A DNA stretch of 51,160 nucleotides from Methanobrevibacter sp. (GTDB taxonomy: Archaea > Methanobacteriota > Methanobacteria > Methanobacteriales > Methanobacteriaceae): positions 1-51,160 of the forward strand of contig JAFUIW010000041.1 of assembly GCA_017473945.1 (NCBI GenBank), in the 5' to 3' direction. Numbering within the stretch: the stretch's first letter is position 1; every line of letters begins with the position of its first letter. Position numbers and translations under genes: made by a program. Positions 1 through 8,190 of this stretch are shown piece by piece. Under the pieces are notes generated by a model. It saw only the letters and a list, made by a program, of their open reading frames with translations, was not told the origin of the DNA and did no database searches.

Positions 1-318
1 GTATTTTTCATAGTACTCACCGTCAACAGTTAATATATAATCTATTTCTGAGTAAATTCAATAATCAACACCAGTGGAAATGCAAAACTTTTCCACTTCC
101 TCTACAATTTTAAAAAGTAATTAATGACATTCATCCAATGTCAAATCAGCAGCATAACGAACATAATACTGAATTCGAGGATTGCCTTCCTCATCAAAAT
201 TATCCTGATACACTGAAGTCAAACAGGGATACTTTGGAATAATCTCACGCTTGATGAAATTATATATCGAATTGTACGGTTCGGGATTTTGATGAATAAC
301 CTCTCTAAAATCTCTCAA
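1..318 (-). pseudogene. Decayed copy of the small HEPN-partner gene
   Basis: This is a near-identical copy of the gene at 1009-1341, offset by exactly 1023 bases with no net indel. It keeps the TTG start at 318 and a GGAGGTGA ribosome binding site. By eye there are 9 mismatches in 318 aligned positions. One turns the Glu codon after Asp-Glu-Trp-His into a stop at 121-123, and the Trp just before is Cys, so only 65 of 110 residues remain. The sequence still aligns to position 1. The ATG and GGTGAG site used by the HEPN gene in the other copy are conserved at 9-11 and upstream, so a second HEPN gene may begin at position 11 and run out of the window. Confidence 0.8.
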
Positions 319-345
319 AATGTTTTCACCTCCATTAAATTAAAT

Positions 346-599
346 TATAACGGCTGAATAAAAGCCTGATTAGCATAATAATCTATGAACATCAAAATAT
401 TTAAAATTTCAGTTGGATTTGACTACAATTTTACTAAAATAAAGCAATTTTACAAAGTAACAACAATAATAATAAATATTTAGCAAAACTGAAAAAATAG
501 TTAAAAAATCATATTCAAATAAAATGTGCACAATCAATGTCAAATTTTATCCATATAGAAAAATTGCCCTGGAAAAAATTTCATGTTTTAAAAAAAAAC
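346..599. other. Gene-free stretch holding the first copy of the module promoter
   Basis: No open frame of note. It carries the upstream element of the decayed module at about 403-452, which recurs at 1429-1478 upstream of the intact module. The rest is AT-rich and featureless. Confidence 0.6.
590..598 (-). terminator. Poly-T tract after the HEPN gene
   Basis: A run of nine A on the plus strand gives nine T on the coding strand immediately after the stop codon of the leftward HEPN gene. Archaeal termination commonly uses such T tracts. No strong hairpin precedes it. Confidence 0.5.
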
Positions 600-1034
600 T
601 CATTTGCCTTTGAAAGCCTTAATAATGCTTTCTGCAATTTTAAATGCATCTGCAATGCTGGTGAATTCCCATTTATGAAATTCTTGAGAATATCTGGATG
701 GAACAGTTAACCTATAATCCGCCTGGTGTCTTAATTTTTTCAAAAGAAGAAGATCCCTATAAATTTGCTTGTTGATATGATAAGCGAAAGGACCTTTTTT
801 CTTTATGAAATTAGGCAATTTTGTATGCTCACCGACTCTAGATTGATAATTCATATGCTGTTTTAGCCATTCTCTTAGGAAAAGAAAAACGGCATAATAT
901 ATTTTAACATATATTGTTCGGTTGACTGCAGACTTTGATGAATCCAAATCATCCTTGATTTCATCCAACTCACCAGCAAATTCAAGAATTTCACGAGGAT
1001 TTATATCCTCAAAATCCCCTTCCGTATTTTTCAT
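600..1034 (-). CDS. HEPN-domain protein, probable toxin-like member of a two-gene module
   Basis: The 144-residue product has the two signatures of small HEPN proteins: an N-terminal helix with conserved Tyr-Tyr (NRTIYVKIYYAVFLFL) and a C-terminal Arg-His-x-Ala-Asp-Tyr segment followed by a helix ending AFKIAESIIKAF. Many HEPN proteins are RNases or nucleotide-modification targets paired with an antitoxin. The canonical R-x(4-6)-H RNase motif is not clear here, since Arg and His are adjacent, so catalysis is uncertain. I chose ATG at 1034 because GGTGAG lies five bases upstream; a TTG at 1049 would place the site inside the gene. The gene overlaps its upstream partner by 26 bases, which implies translational coupling. 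Confidence 0.75.
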   Translation of the reverse strand: MKNTEGDFEDINPREILEFAGELDEIKDDLDSSKSAVNRTIYVKIYYAVFLFLREWLKQHMNYQSRVGEHTKLPNFIKKKGPFAYHINKQIYRDLLLLKKLRHQADYRLTVPSRYSQEFHKWEFTSIADAFKIAESIIKAFKGK

Positions 1035-1341
1035 AGTACTCACCGTCAACAGTTAATATATAATCTATTTCTGAGTAAATTCCATAATCAACACCAGTGG
1101 AAATGCAAAACTTTTCCACTTCCTCTACAATTTGAAAACGTAATTCATGCCATTCATCCAATGTCAAATCAGCAGCATAACGAACATAATACTGAATTCG
1201 AGGATTGCCTTCCTCATCAAAATTATCCTGATACACTGAAGTCAAACAGGGATACTTTGGAATAATTTCAGATTTGATGAAATTATATATCGAATTGTAC
1301 GGTTCGGGATTTTGATGAATAACCTCTCTAAAATCTCTCAA
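1009..1341 (-). CDS. Small acidic partner protein of the HEPN gene, function unknown
   Basis: This 110-residue soluble protein is rich in aromatic and acidic residues. I do not recognise a family. It lacks the Gly-Ser...Asp-x-Asp motif of MNT nucleotidyltransferases, the usual HEPN partner. The TTG start at 1341 is set by an excellent AAGGAGGTGA site seven bases upstream. Its stop lies within the HEPN gene, so the two are co-translated. By position it would be the antitoxin or accessory protein of the pair, an inference from gene order only. A mutated copy of the same gene lies at 1-318. Confidence 0.7.
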   Translation of the reverse strand: MRDFREVIHQNPEPYNSIYNFIKSEIIPKYPCLTSVYQDNFDEEGNPRIQYYVRYAADLTLDEWHELRFQIVEEVEKFCISTGVDYGIYSEIDYILTVDGEYYEKYGRGF

Positions 1342-1368
1342 AATGTTTTCACCTCCTTAAAATTAAAT
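1024..1368. repeat. Second copy of a direct duplication (first copy 1-345)
   Basis: Positions 1-334 match 1024-1357 at about 97 percent by hand count. The match covers the partner gene, its ribosome binding site and the start of the HEPN gene. After a divergent stretch, similarity resumes in the promoter zones (403-452 and 1429-1478). Unit spacing is about 1.02 kb, so the duplicated unit probably spans the whole module. Confidence 0.9.
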
Positions 1369-1420
1369 ATGAAAACAAGCTTGAAACAAGCCCAAATTGT
1401 ACAAATTAGTATGTGCGTAA

Positions 1421-1480
1421 AAGTATATAAAATTTCAGTTGGATTTGACTACAATTTTACAAAATGAAAGCAATTTTACC
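1421..1480 (-). promoter_or_regulatory. Conserved promoter region of the HEPN module
   Basis: A block of about 50 bases (1429-1478) containing TTCAGTTGGATTTGACTACA is shared with 403-452 upstream of the decayed copy, while the sequence between it and the start codon differs. On the coding strand it contains a TATA-like TTTATATA at about 1424-1431, 80-90 bases before the start. Conservation of this block alone suggests promoter or operator function. Confidence 0.45.
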
Positions 1481-1505
1481 AACTAAAGACAATAAAAAAA
1501 GAAAT

Positions 1506-2372
1506 CTAATCTATTAAAGTTAAAAAGTCATAGATTATCTTGGCGGCAACAACTGCAGTATTGTCACCCAAACGGTCAGTAGCAGTTTCAACGACATCCA
1601 ATCCGACAACATTTTTATGGCAAAGGTTTTCCAAAATGTTTTCCACTTCGGATATAAAAAGACCTCCCGGTGTCGGGTTTCCAACGCTTGGAGCGATAGC
1701 GGGATCAATTACATCCATATCTATTGAAATGTAGATTGGTCCGTCAATGTTTGTTATGTAATATTCCAGAGCGTCCATATGTTTGTGAACATCCTTGTTT
1801 TTGAATGTCTGAATGTTATATGTGGACTTTACATAATCCTCTTCCGCAGCTGATGATGACCTTATTCCAATCTGGACAAGATTAACTCCCATCTCATGGG
1901 CTCTTCTCATTACTGTTGCGTGTGAGTATTTCTCACCTATAAAATCGAATGCAAGGTCCCTGTGGGCATCCAGATGTATTACTGTCAGCCTTTCATGCTT
2001 TTCTGAGAGAGCCTTTATGGCACCTATTGAGGCTGAGTGCTCTCCCCCGATTATTATCGGTTTCAAGTTCAAGTCCAGAATCTCATTGACTGTGTCCTCA
2101 ACGATTGCGCAGGTTGCCTCACAGTTGCCAGGAATGACATTGACATCCCCGAAATCGTAAAATTCAGCTGTCAATTCCTTGTTAAAAATAGTATTGTATT
2201 TTTCAAAACCAAATGAAGCTTCTCTTACTACAATTGGTCCTAAACGTGCACCGGAGTGATAAGAAGTAGTGCTGTCAAAGGGAACTCCGATTATCCCGAA
2301 TGAATTTTCTTTTATATTCTCATTTTCGTGTGAGAATGCGAATTTCCATGGTTCGTAAGTATTTAAAAGCAT
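1506..2372 (-). CDS. speB: Agmatinase (ureohydrolase family)
   Basis: The 288-residue protein shows the full binuclear manganese site of ureohydrolases: His112 in GGEHS, Asp135, His137 and Asp139 in HLDAHRD, and Asp218 and Asp220 in SIDMDVIDP. Agmatinase hydrolyses agmatine to putrescine and urea, the step after arginine decarboxylation. The gene starts 38 bases after aIF5A and is probably cotranscribed with it. A pyruvoyl arginine decarboxylase lies about 1 kb away, which favours agmatinase over arginase. ATG at 2372 lacks a strong ribosome binding site. Formiminoglutamase or guanidinobutyrase activity cannot be excluded from sequence alone. Confidence 0.9.
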   Translation of the reverse strand: MLLNTYEPWKFAFSHENENIKENSFGIIGVPFDSTTSYHSGARLGPIVVREASFGFEKYNTIFNKELTAEFYDFGDVNVIPGNCEATCAIVEDTVNEILDLNLKPIIIGGEHSASIGAIKALSEKHERLTVIHLDAHRDLAFDFIGEKYSHATVMRRAHEMGVNLVQIGIRSSSAAEEDYVKSTYNIQTFKNKDVHKHMDALEYYITNIDGPIYISIDMDVIDPAIAPSVGNPTPGGLFISEVENILENLCHKNVVGLDVVETATDRLGDNTAVVAAKIIYDFLTLID

Positions 2373-2410
2373 AATGGTCTAAAAAGGAAAATAAATAAGA
2401 GAAAAGGAAT

Positions 2411-2809
2411 CTAGTTAGATCCTCTAGTTCTCATTATTTTCATGTTTCCTAAAGCGACAATGTATTCTACTTCAATACCTTCTACGATAGAGTCTTTTAA
2501 GTCTTCAGGCATTGGTAAGTCAATGGTATCATAGTTTTCCATATCCATAATTTGAACCATGTCACCTTGGATTGAAATAACTTGTCCTAATCTTTTATCG
2601 ATGATTGGAATATCAGTTTTACTGTCTACAGGTTTTACAAGACTTCTTTTTTGGCCATCGAATACACCGATAGCTTCGATTCTTGCTTTTGCTGCTCCGT
2701 GTTTACCAGGGGATGAAGTTGAGTAACTGACGATTTTACAAGCTTCTCCTCCTAATACGATGTATTTTCCTACTTTTAATGTTTTAATTTCTACAACTTT
2801 TGTTGACAT
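2411..2809 (-). CDS. eif5A: Translation initiation factor aIF5A
   Basis: This 132-residue protein has the archaeal/eukaryotic IF5A architecture: an N-terminal SH3-like barrel with the hypusine loop SPGKHGAAK and a C-terminal OB-fold. Lys36 is the predicted site of deoxyhypusine/hypusine modification. The modified factor helps ribosomes through difficult peptide bonds. The modification needs a spermidine-derived aminobutyl group, so placement beside polyamine genes makes sense. ATG at 2809 follows a GGAGG site (GGAGGAAAATTA). An 18-base perfect palindrome lies 19-36 bases upstream. Speb follows 38 bases downstream. Confidence 0.96.
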   Translation of the reverse strand: MSTKVVEIKTLKVGKYIVLGGEACKIVSYSTSSPGKHGAAKARIEAIGVFDGQKRSLVKPVDSKTDIPIIDKRLGQVISIQGDMVQIMDMENYDTIDLPMPEDLKDSIVEGIEVEYIVALGNMKIMRTRGSN

Positions 2810-2827
2810 TAATTTTCCTCCATAAAT

Positions 2828-2845
2828 TTAAAAACCGGTTTTTAA
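2828..2845. promoter_or_regulatory. Perfect 18-bp palindrome in the aIF5A leader
   Basis: TTAAAAACCGGTTTTTAA is its own reverse complement. It sits between a TATA-like TTATTATAAG (about 2848-2857, coding strand) and the start codon of aIF5A. The position fits an operator near the transcription start; a leader hairpin is also possible. No regulator is identified. Confidence 0.45.
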
Positions 2846-2951
2846 TCTTATAATAAGCATTATTATTAGATTAGTATTAACTATATTTTCTATTTTATAT
2901 AAAGTATTCGTTTAATTTAGAAAAATCAGAAAAAATTAAAATGAATAAAAA

Positions 2952-3305
2952 TTAAATTCCACCCATATTATGGTAGTAAAGCAGGAGTGAAACTGCAGTG
3001 AGAATCAAGATTACAAAAATCCATACGATGACGAATATCTTTTTGTTGTCACGTTCCCCCTTAATCCAGTACTTTTCGCCTTTCTTGTCGGATTTGTGTC
3101 GTTTTGTGTTTTTGTAAAAGTCATCATTTCTCAGGTAGTTATAGAATGCCCTTGCGATGAAATAGTAGATTACAACAAAGACAACTCCAATGAAGGGAAT
3201 TGAGCCCCCGTGAAACACTGTCAGAACGACAACTGATGTCAAAAGCATAAGAAACATGAAAAGGCATGCTGATATGAAAATTGATATATACTTGTTAAAA
3301 ATCAT
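2952..3305 (-). CDS. Small membrane protein, unknown function
   Basis: About 117 residues with three hydrophobic segments: two near the N-terminus (about residues 5-27 and 33-50) and one near the C-terminus, separated by a charged loop rich in Lys, Asp and Arg. I do not recognise the family. I prefer ATG at 3305, preceded by AGGTG seven bases upstream, over the in-frame ATG at 3338, which would add 11 residues and lacks a site. The gene is transcribed away from the divergent arginine decarboxylase gene. Confidence 0.65.
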   Translation of the reverse strand: MIFNKYISIFISACLFMFLMLLTSVVVLTVFHGGSIPFIGVVFVVIYYFIARAFYNYLRNDDFYKNTKRHKSDKKGEKYWIKGERDNKKIFVIVWIFVILILTAVSLLLYYHNMGGI

Positions 3306-3378
3306 TAAGGTACACCTAAATTTACTTATATAATTCATTATTTAAATATGTTCCACCAAATAGTTACATAGTGATATA

Positions 3379-3825
3379 ATGAAAATAGCTATAGTTAGTG
3401 GAAAGGATGAAGGTCCGACAAAATTGAATGCATTCGACAATGCCCTGAGCGATGCCGGAATCGGTGACGTTAACCTCATAAAGGTTTCCAGCATGCTTGC
3501 AGGAAATGCTGAAATTGTAGATTTGCCAACTCTGAAAGCGGGCTCAATGGTGAACTGTGTTTTATCAGAAGTTACCTCAGATGTCAAAGGAGAGGAGATT
3601 ACTGCAGTAATTGCACTAGCTATTGGAGAAGAGCTTGGCTGTGTTGTCGAGACAACCGGACGGAACAAAAACCATGATGACCTGGTGGAGGAAGCGAAAT
3701 TCATGGTAAATTACATGATGGAGAAACGTGGAGTTGAAATCAGGGCCTTGATTGTTGAATCCTCCACAGCAACCGTGGACAACATTGCATCAGTGATTGC
3801 AAGCGTTGTCTATGTTGAAGAGTAA
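3379..3825 (+). CDS. pdaD: Pyruvoyl-dependent arginine decarboxylase
   Basis: The 148-residue proenzyme matches the archaeal PvlArgDC family (Methanocaldococcus type): TKLNAFDNAL, then IGDVNLIKVSSML, then NAEIVDLP. Self-cleavage should fall between Ser37 and Ser38, converting Ser38 to the pyruvoyl cofactor at the new alpha-chain N-terminus. The enzyme decarboxylates arginine to agmatine, the substrate of the agmatinase at 1506-2372, and thereby supplies polyamines for aIF5A hypusination. The N-terminus is shorter than in the M. jannaschii enzyme. The start at 3379 has only a weak ribosome binding site, typical of a near-leaderless transcript. Confidence 0.88.
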   Translation: MKIAIVSGKDEGPTKLNAFDNALSDAGIGDVNLIKVSSMLAGNAEIVDLPTLKAGSMVNCVLSEVTSDVKGEEITAVIALAIGEELGCVVETTGRNKNHDDLVEEAKFMVNYMMEKRGVEIRALIVESSTATVDNIASVIASVVYVEE

Positions 3826-3889
3826 GGAAAAACTTTATCCCAGTTAAATATTACATAAGAAAATAATTATTAAAAACAAAGGTGAGAAA

Positions 3890-5749
3890 ATGGATGCTCA
3901 AGACAAGAAATTAGCAACTGATCTTGCATATGAAATCATTAAAGAAGTAAGCAGAGCCACAAGACCATATATCGGAACACCTGAAGCAGGTGAAAAAGTC
4001 AAAATTGGTGCTGACGGAACTCCAACCTCATTAATTGATGTAATATCTGAAGAGAAAGTTGTGCACATCCTAAAAGAAGCGCCAGTATACTCCTATATTA
4101 TCAGTGAAGAAATCGGTGAGTTGAGACTTGGTAAGGGAACAAAAAGAAGCGTTTCACTTACACAGGAGCTCAGACGTGATGACTTAAGCGAAGAGGAAAA
4201 GCCTAAGTTCATATTTTTGGTGGACCCCATTGACGGAACCAGCAATGCAATAAAAGAAATTCCGGCATTTGCAATTTCAATTGCTGTAGCCAGCGTTCCT
4301 GAAGGAAGGGTTGCAACACTTAACGATGTTGAACTGGCATTTATCTCAAACCTTGCAAACGGAAACTTCTTTGAAGCCGAAAAGGGAAAAGGCTGCTGGC
4401 TGAACAACAAGAAGGTGCATCCAAGCGAGGAAGTGAAAATCAGCAACATGACCCTTGGAGGATTTACCAAAAGCGGCACTTCACAGGCATCCAAGCTTGT
4501 CGACAATGCTAGAAGGATGAGAGTGCTTGGAAGTGTGGTTCTGGAGCTCTCATATGTTGCAAGCGGAAGATATGATGCATTTCTAGACCTCAGAGGAAGC
4601 AGAATCATCGACATTGCCGCTGCAAAGCTTATCCTTGAGGAGGCAGGAGGAATCATTACAGACAAGTACGGTGAAAAGCTCAACAGCACCTTAAGCATCT
4701 ATGAAAAAACAATCGTTGTTGCGGCAAATACAAAAGTTCTCCACAAGCAGATGATTGACATTCTAAATGACAACCAGACAGACCTGATTGCCAAAGTGGG
4801 AGTTGTAGGAAGAATCGACCAGGACAGAAGCGCATTGTTTTCCGTGCAAATCATAGATTATCTTCTAACCAGCGGAAGAGAAGTAATAATCGAAAAGAGA
4901 CTGGCTCAAAAGATTATGGAGCTTAAACATAACCCCGAGCTTCTAAAGATTATTGCAAAAACAAAACAGGATTATCCAGAAATGGCCGAATTGCTTGAGG
5001 GCATCAACTTCAACATTGACTTTGAAAAAATGTCAGAATACATTTATGACTTTAACTGCGACATGGCAGTGATTCTTGGAGGTGACGGAACACTCCTAAG
5101 AGCAGAATCACAAATGAAACCTGAAATACCGGTATTCGGAATCAACATGGGAACCGTGGGATTCTTGACAGATACCGAAATCCAGGACACATTCACCGCC
5201 CTTGATGAAGTCCTCAGAGGAGAATACTACAAGGAAAAAAGGTCAAGGATTGTGGTATCCCATGAAAACAACCAGTATTCAGCAGTAAATGAAGTGGTCA
5301 TCATGACAAGCAAACCAGCCAAAATGCTTCATTTCCAAATCAAGGTAGATGGGGAAATCATCGATGAGGTAAGGGCCGACGGACTCATCATCTCAACGCC
5401 GAGCGGATCAACAGCATATGCGATGTCTGCAGGAGGACCTATCATGGACCCTAAGGTTGGAGGATTCATCATTATCCCGATATGTCCGTACAAGCTTGGA
5501 GCAAGGCCTTTTGTAGTTTCAGACAATAGTGAAATTGCCGTGAAACTGCTTAAAAAGGGTAAGAGTGCAGTGTTCGTTATGGACGGTCAGCGAAACGAGG
5601 AAGCAGACTATGAAGAGGAAATCAAATTCAAGAAATCCGACAAGAGCGCATATTTCATCAGAACATCCTCAAAGTACTTCTACAAGAAGGTAAAGGAAAA
5701 ACTTGGTGAAGGCGGCTTGAACGGCACAGACAGGTGTATGAATGAATAA
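3890..5749 (+). CDS. nadK: Bifunctional NADP phosphatase / NAD kinase
   Basis: This 619-residue fusion has an N-terminal inositol-monophosphatase/FBPase-type domain (about 1-285) with the metal-binding VDPIDGT motif at 111-117 and SEEIGE upstream. The C-terminal NAD kinase domain (about 295-605) has GGDGT at 397-401 and the STPSGSTAYAMSAGGP nucleotide motif. The same fusion in methanogens (MJ0917 type) both makes NADP from NAD and removes the 2'-phosphate, setting the NAD/NADP balance. GGTGAG lies seven bases before ATG 3890. Its last eight bases overlap the next gene, so the two are translationally coupled. Confidence 0.93.
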   Translation: MDAQDKKLATDLAYEIIKEVSRATRPYIGTPEAGEKVKIGADGTPTSLIDVISEEKVVHILKEAPVYSYIISEEIGELRLGKGTKRSVSLTQELRRDDLSEEEKPKFIFLVDPIDGTSNAIKEIPAFAISIAVASVPEGRVATLNDVELAFISNLANGNFFEAEKGKGCWLNNKKVHPSEEVKISNMTLGGFTKSGTSQASKLVDNARRMRVLGSVVLELSYVASGRYDAFLDLRGSRIIDIAAAKLILEEAGGIITDKYGEKLNSTLSIYEKTIVVAANTKVLHKQMIDILNDNQTDLIAKVGVVGRIDQDRSALFSVQIIDYLLTSGREVIIEKRLAQKIMELKHNPELLKIIAKTKQDYPEMAELLEGINFNIDFEKMSEYIYDFNCDMAVILGGDGTLLRAESQMKPEIPVFGINMGTVGFLTDTEIQDTFTALDEVLRGEYYKEKRSRIVVSHENNQYSAVNEVVIMTSKPAKMLHFQIKVDGEIIDEVRADGLIISTPSGSTAYAMSAGGPIMDPKVGGFIIIPICPYKLGARPFVVSDNSEIAVKLLKKGKSAVFVMDGQRNEEADYEEEIKFKKSDKSAYFIRTSSKYFYKKVKEKLGEGGLNGTDRCMNE

Positions 5750-7163
5750 TCTCGTCATTGACATGACCCATGGCGGCGTGAAAATAGCCGTAAGCCTTGC
5801 AAAGAAGGGCCGAAACGTTCTTGCATACGACATATACAACACTCTCAGCGTCATCGACAGAAGGATGCTTGAAGTATATGACGTGTGGATTTTAAACGAT
5901 TTAAGTGAGATCCAGACATATAAAGGAGATATGAGAATAATCTATCCGATTCATCTTCCCCTGACCCATGAGGAGATTTGCAAAAACAATCCAGACTTGA
6001 ACTACTCCTTCATCACCCATCATGGAATCGTAAGGGAACTTCTTGAAGACTGGGGAGATGACATTGCCAAGGTTGAAATTACCGGAGTGAAGGGAAAGAC
6101 CAGCTCTGTTTTCATGCTGAAGGAAATTCTGATAGATGAAAACCCTTTGATACTGTCAAGTTTAGGTGCGCTTCTGTATGAGGATAAAAAGGAGATAATC
6201 CTTAAAAAAAACATATCAATAACCCCTGCAAACATCAAGGAAACAATTGATCTTGCATATAAGATTGCAAATCCCATCTGCAAGATTGCCGACGGCGTTG
6301 TTGAAAGCGAAAACCTGAGAAAATATGACTCTGCAATCTTTGAATCTTCTCTCGGCGTGAGCGGAATCGGAGACGTCGGAGTTTTGACAAACATTTCAGA
6401 AAACTATCCGATTGCAAAAAACAGGTTGAGTGCAAGTGAAGCGAAAAGGCAGGTCTTCAACTGCGATACTGTGGTGTGCAACAAGGAAAGTCTTGATGCC
6501 TATTACAGTGACGTTACACATCCCAAAATCAATACGTTCAGCCTTGATGACGATGAAGCAAACATGTACGTCAGTGCGGTTTCATATTCCCTTGACAAAA
6601 CCGAAATTAGTGTAAATTACAATGATGTGAAGACAGTTAACGGCAATGTTTCAAACGGTTCTATGACAGTTAAAACATTTGCACCCGGACGTCACCATGT
6701 CATGAACGTTTTGGGAGTCATTTTAACCGGAATTTGCCTTGAAATAGATGAAGATAAAATAATTGAGAGATTAGCTAATTTTAATGGGATTACTGGAAGA
6801 ACCGCAAAAAGAAGTAACGGGAATTTCACAGCAATCGAAGAGATAAATCCCGGAATCAACACCGATGCGATAAGACAATCCATAGAGATGATCGCCAATT
6901 TGGACGAATGGTGCGTTGCAATCGGAGGAGATTACGGAATTACATGCGAAGAAATCGATGAAAGCAAGGTTGCAGAGTATCTGGAAAGTCTCGAGTGTGA
7001 AATTATTCTTACAGGAGATGTGGGCTCTTCAATATCTGACAAACTAACAAAAGAAACTATTTTTATTGAAAACCCTTCAGAGGTTTATGATTTTGCCAGA
7101 AACAATGACAAAAATCTTCTGCTGATATACAGGTCAGATTACCGCAAGGTTTCACAACGATGA
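5742..7163 (+). CDS. cfbE: Mur ligase-family protein, probable coenzyme F430 synthetase
   Basis: The 473-residue protein has a Mur-ligase ATP-binding motif, ITGVKGKTSS at about 112-121, and a central ligase domain, but lacks the UDP-sugar-binding features of cell-wall Mur enzymes. CfbE is the Mur-ligase homologue that closes the final carbocyclic ring of F430, the nickel tetrapyrrole of methyl-coenzyme M reductase, in an ATP-dependent step. The tetrapyrrole enzyme hemC follows directly, which supports this choice over pseudomurein ligases. ATG 5742 has AGGTG just upstream inside nadK. Alternative: another Mur-like ligase of pseudomurein synthesis. Confidence 0.72.
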   Translation: MNNLVIDMTHGGVKIAVSLAKKGRNVLAYDIYNTLSVIDRRMLEVYDVWILNDLSEIQTYKGDMRIIYPIHLPLTHEEICKNNPDLNYSFITHHGIVRELLEDWGDDIAKVEITGVKGKTSSVFMLKEILIDENPLILSSLGALLYEDKKEIILKKNISITPANIKETIDLAYKIANPICKIADGVVESENLRKYDSAIFESSLGVSGIGDVGVLTNISENYPIAKNRLSASEAKRQVFNCDTVVCNKESLDAYYSDVTHPKINTFSLDDDEANMYVSAVSYSLDKTEISVNYNDVKTVNGNVSNGSMTVKTFAPGRHHVMNVLGVILTGICLEIDEDKIIERLANFNGITGRTAKRSNGNFTAIEEINPGINTDAIRQSIEMIANLDEWCVAIGGDYGITCEEIDESKVAEYLESLECEIILTGDVGSSISDKLTKETIFIENPSEVYDFARNNDKNLLLIYRSDYRKVSQR

Positions 7164-7210
7164 TTTTGAAACATTTTCCCACAAAAAATTGAAACATTTA
7201 ATTATTAAAA

Positions 7211-7256
7211 CCTATAAAAATTAACAATGTAGGACTAGTTATAAGTGAGAACTTAT
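7211..7256 (+). promoter_or_regulatory. hemC promoter with inverted repeat
   Basis: A TATA-like CCTATAAAAA lies at 7211-7220. About 25-30 bases downstream, where transcription should start, is ATAAGTGAGAACTTAT (7241-7256), a six-base-pair inverted repeat around GAGA. This arrangement fits repressor control at the start site. The leader would be about 60-70 bases. Confidence 0.45.
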
Positions 7257-7306
7257 TTCTAGTAAAAGTTAATTTTTCTAGAATGAAAAATTCGGAGATT
7301 TAGATA

Positions 7307-8176
7307 ATGATTGTTGGAACTCGTGGGAGTCAATTAGCCCTTGCTCAGACAAATCAGGTTTGTGCGACATTGTCTGCATTAACCGGCAAGAAAATTGACG
7401 TTGAAATTATTAAAACAAAAGGAGATAAAATTACAACCTCCCAACTGTACAATATGGATTCAAAAGGCCTTTTTACCAAGGAACTGGACATTGCACTTTT
7501 GGAAGAGGAAGTTGATTTTACAGTACACAGTTTTAAGGACTTACCTACCGAACTTGACGAAGATTTGGAAATCGTTGCCGTTCCAAAAAGAGAATCTCCA
7601 CATGAAGTCCTCATTTCAAATAAATCCTGGGACGAACTGGGTCCTGGTTCAAGACTTGGAACCAGCAGCCTCAGACGTGAAGCCTTCTGCAACCACTACG
7701 AAAAGGAGTTTGAACTTAAACCTATTCGAGGAAATATCGAAACAAGAATACAGAAGGCTTTAAGTGATGATTTGGATGCTACCATAATGGCTGAAGCGGG
7801 ATTGAAAAGACTTAATTTGACCAAATACATCAAAAATGTATTTCCACTAGATTACATTACCCCGCCTGCAGGCCAGGGTGCACTTGCAATCATTACACGT
7901 AAGGATTATGAGAAAAAAGAGACTATAGCTAAGTTAAATGATTACGTTTCAATGCAAGAAGTACTTGCAGAGAAAAAGGTGCTTGAGGAGCTTGGCGTTG
8001 GCTGTCAATGGCCAATCGGTTCCATTGCACGCGTAAATGACAAAGAATTTAATGTTTATTCAATATTATTGACTAAAGAAGGAGAAATCCTTAAAGAGCA
8101 AAACGAAAAAGGTTCTATTAAAGATGCACTTGAACTTGGCGGGCGCATTGGAAGACTTTTTGCGGATTATATATAA
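7307..8176 (+). CDS. hemC: Hydroxymethylbilane synthase (porphobilinogen deaminase)
   Basis: The 289-residue enzyme polymerises four porphobilinogens into hydroxymethylbilane for sirohaem, cobamides and F430. It shows the N-terminal GTRGSQLALAQT segment, the conserved HSFKDLP (74-80), LGTSSLRR (118-124), IRGNIETR (140-147), PPAGQGAL (186-192) and the cofactor-binding Cys233 in LGVGCQWPIG. Length is normal for the family, slightly short at the C-terminus. GGAG lies ten bases before ATG 7307. The gene follows a CfbE-like ligase, and 14 bases separate it from the next oxidoreductase gene. Confidence 0.96.
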   Translation: MIVGTRGSQLALAQTNQVCATLSALTGKKIDVEIIKTKGDKITTSQLYNMDSKGLFTKELDIALLEEEVDFTVHSFKDLPTELDEDLEIVAVPKRESPHEVLISNKSWDELGPGSRLGTSSLRREAFCNHYEKEFELKPIRGNIETRIQKALSDDLDATIMAEAGLKRLNLTKYIKNVFPLDYITPPAGQGALAIITRKDYEKKETIAKLNDYVSMQEVLAEKKVLEELGVGCQWPIGSIARVNDKEFNVYSILLTKEGEILKEQNEKGSIKDALELGGRIGRLFADYI

Positions 8177-8190
8177 ACGGAGGAATTGAA

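Noticed and set aside
1009..1341. MNT nucleotidyltransferase antitoxin
   Set aside because: The Gly-Ser and Asp-x-Asp motifs of that family are not present.
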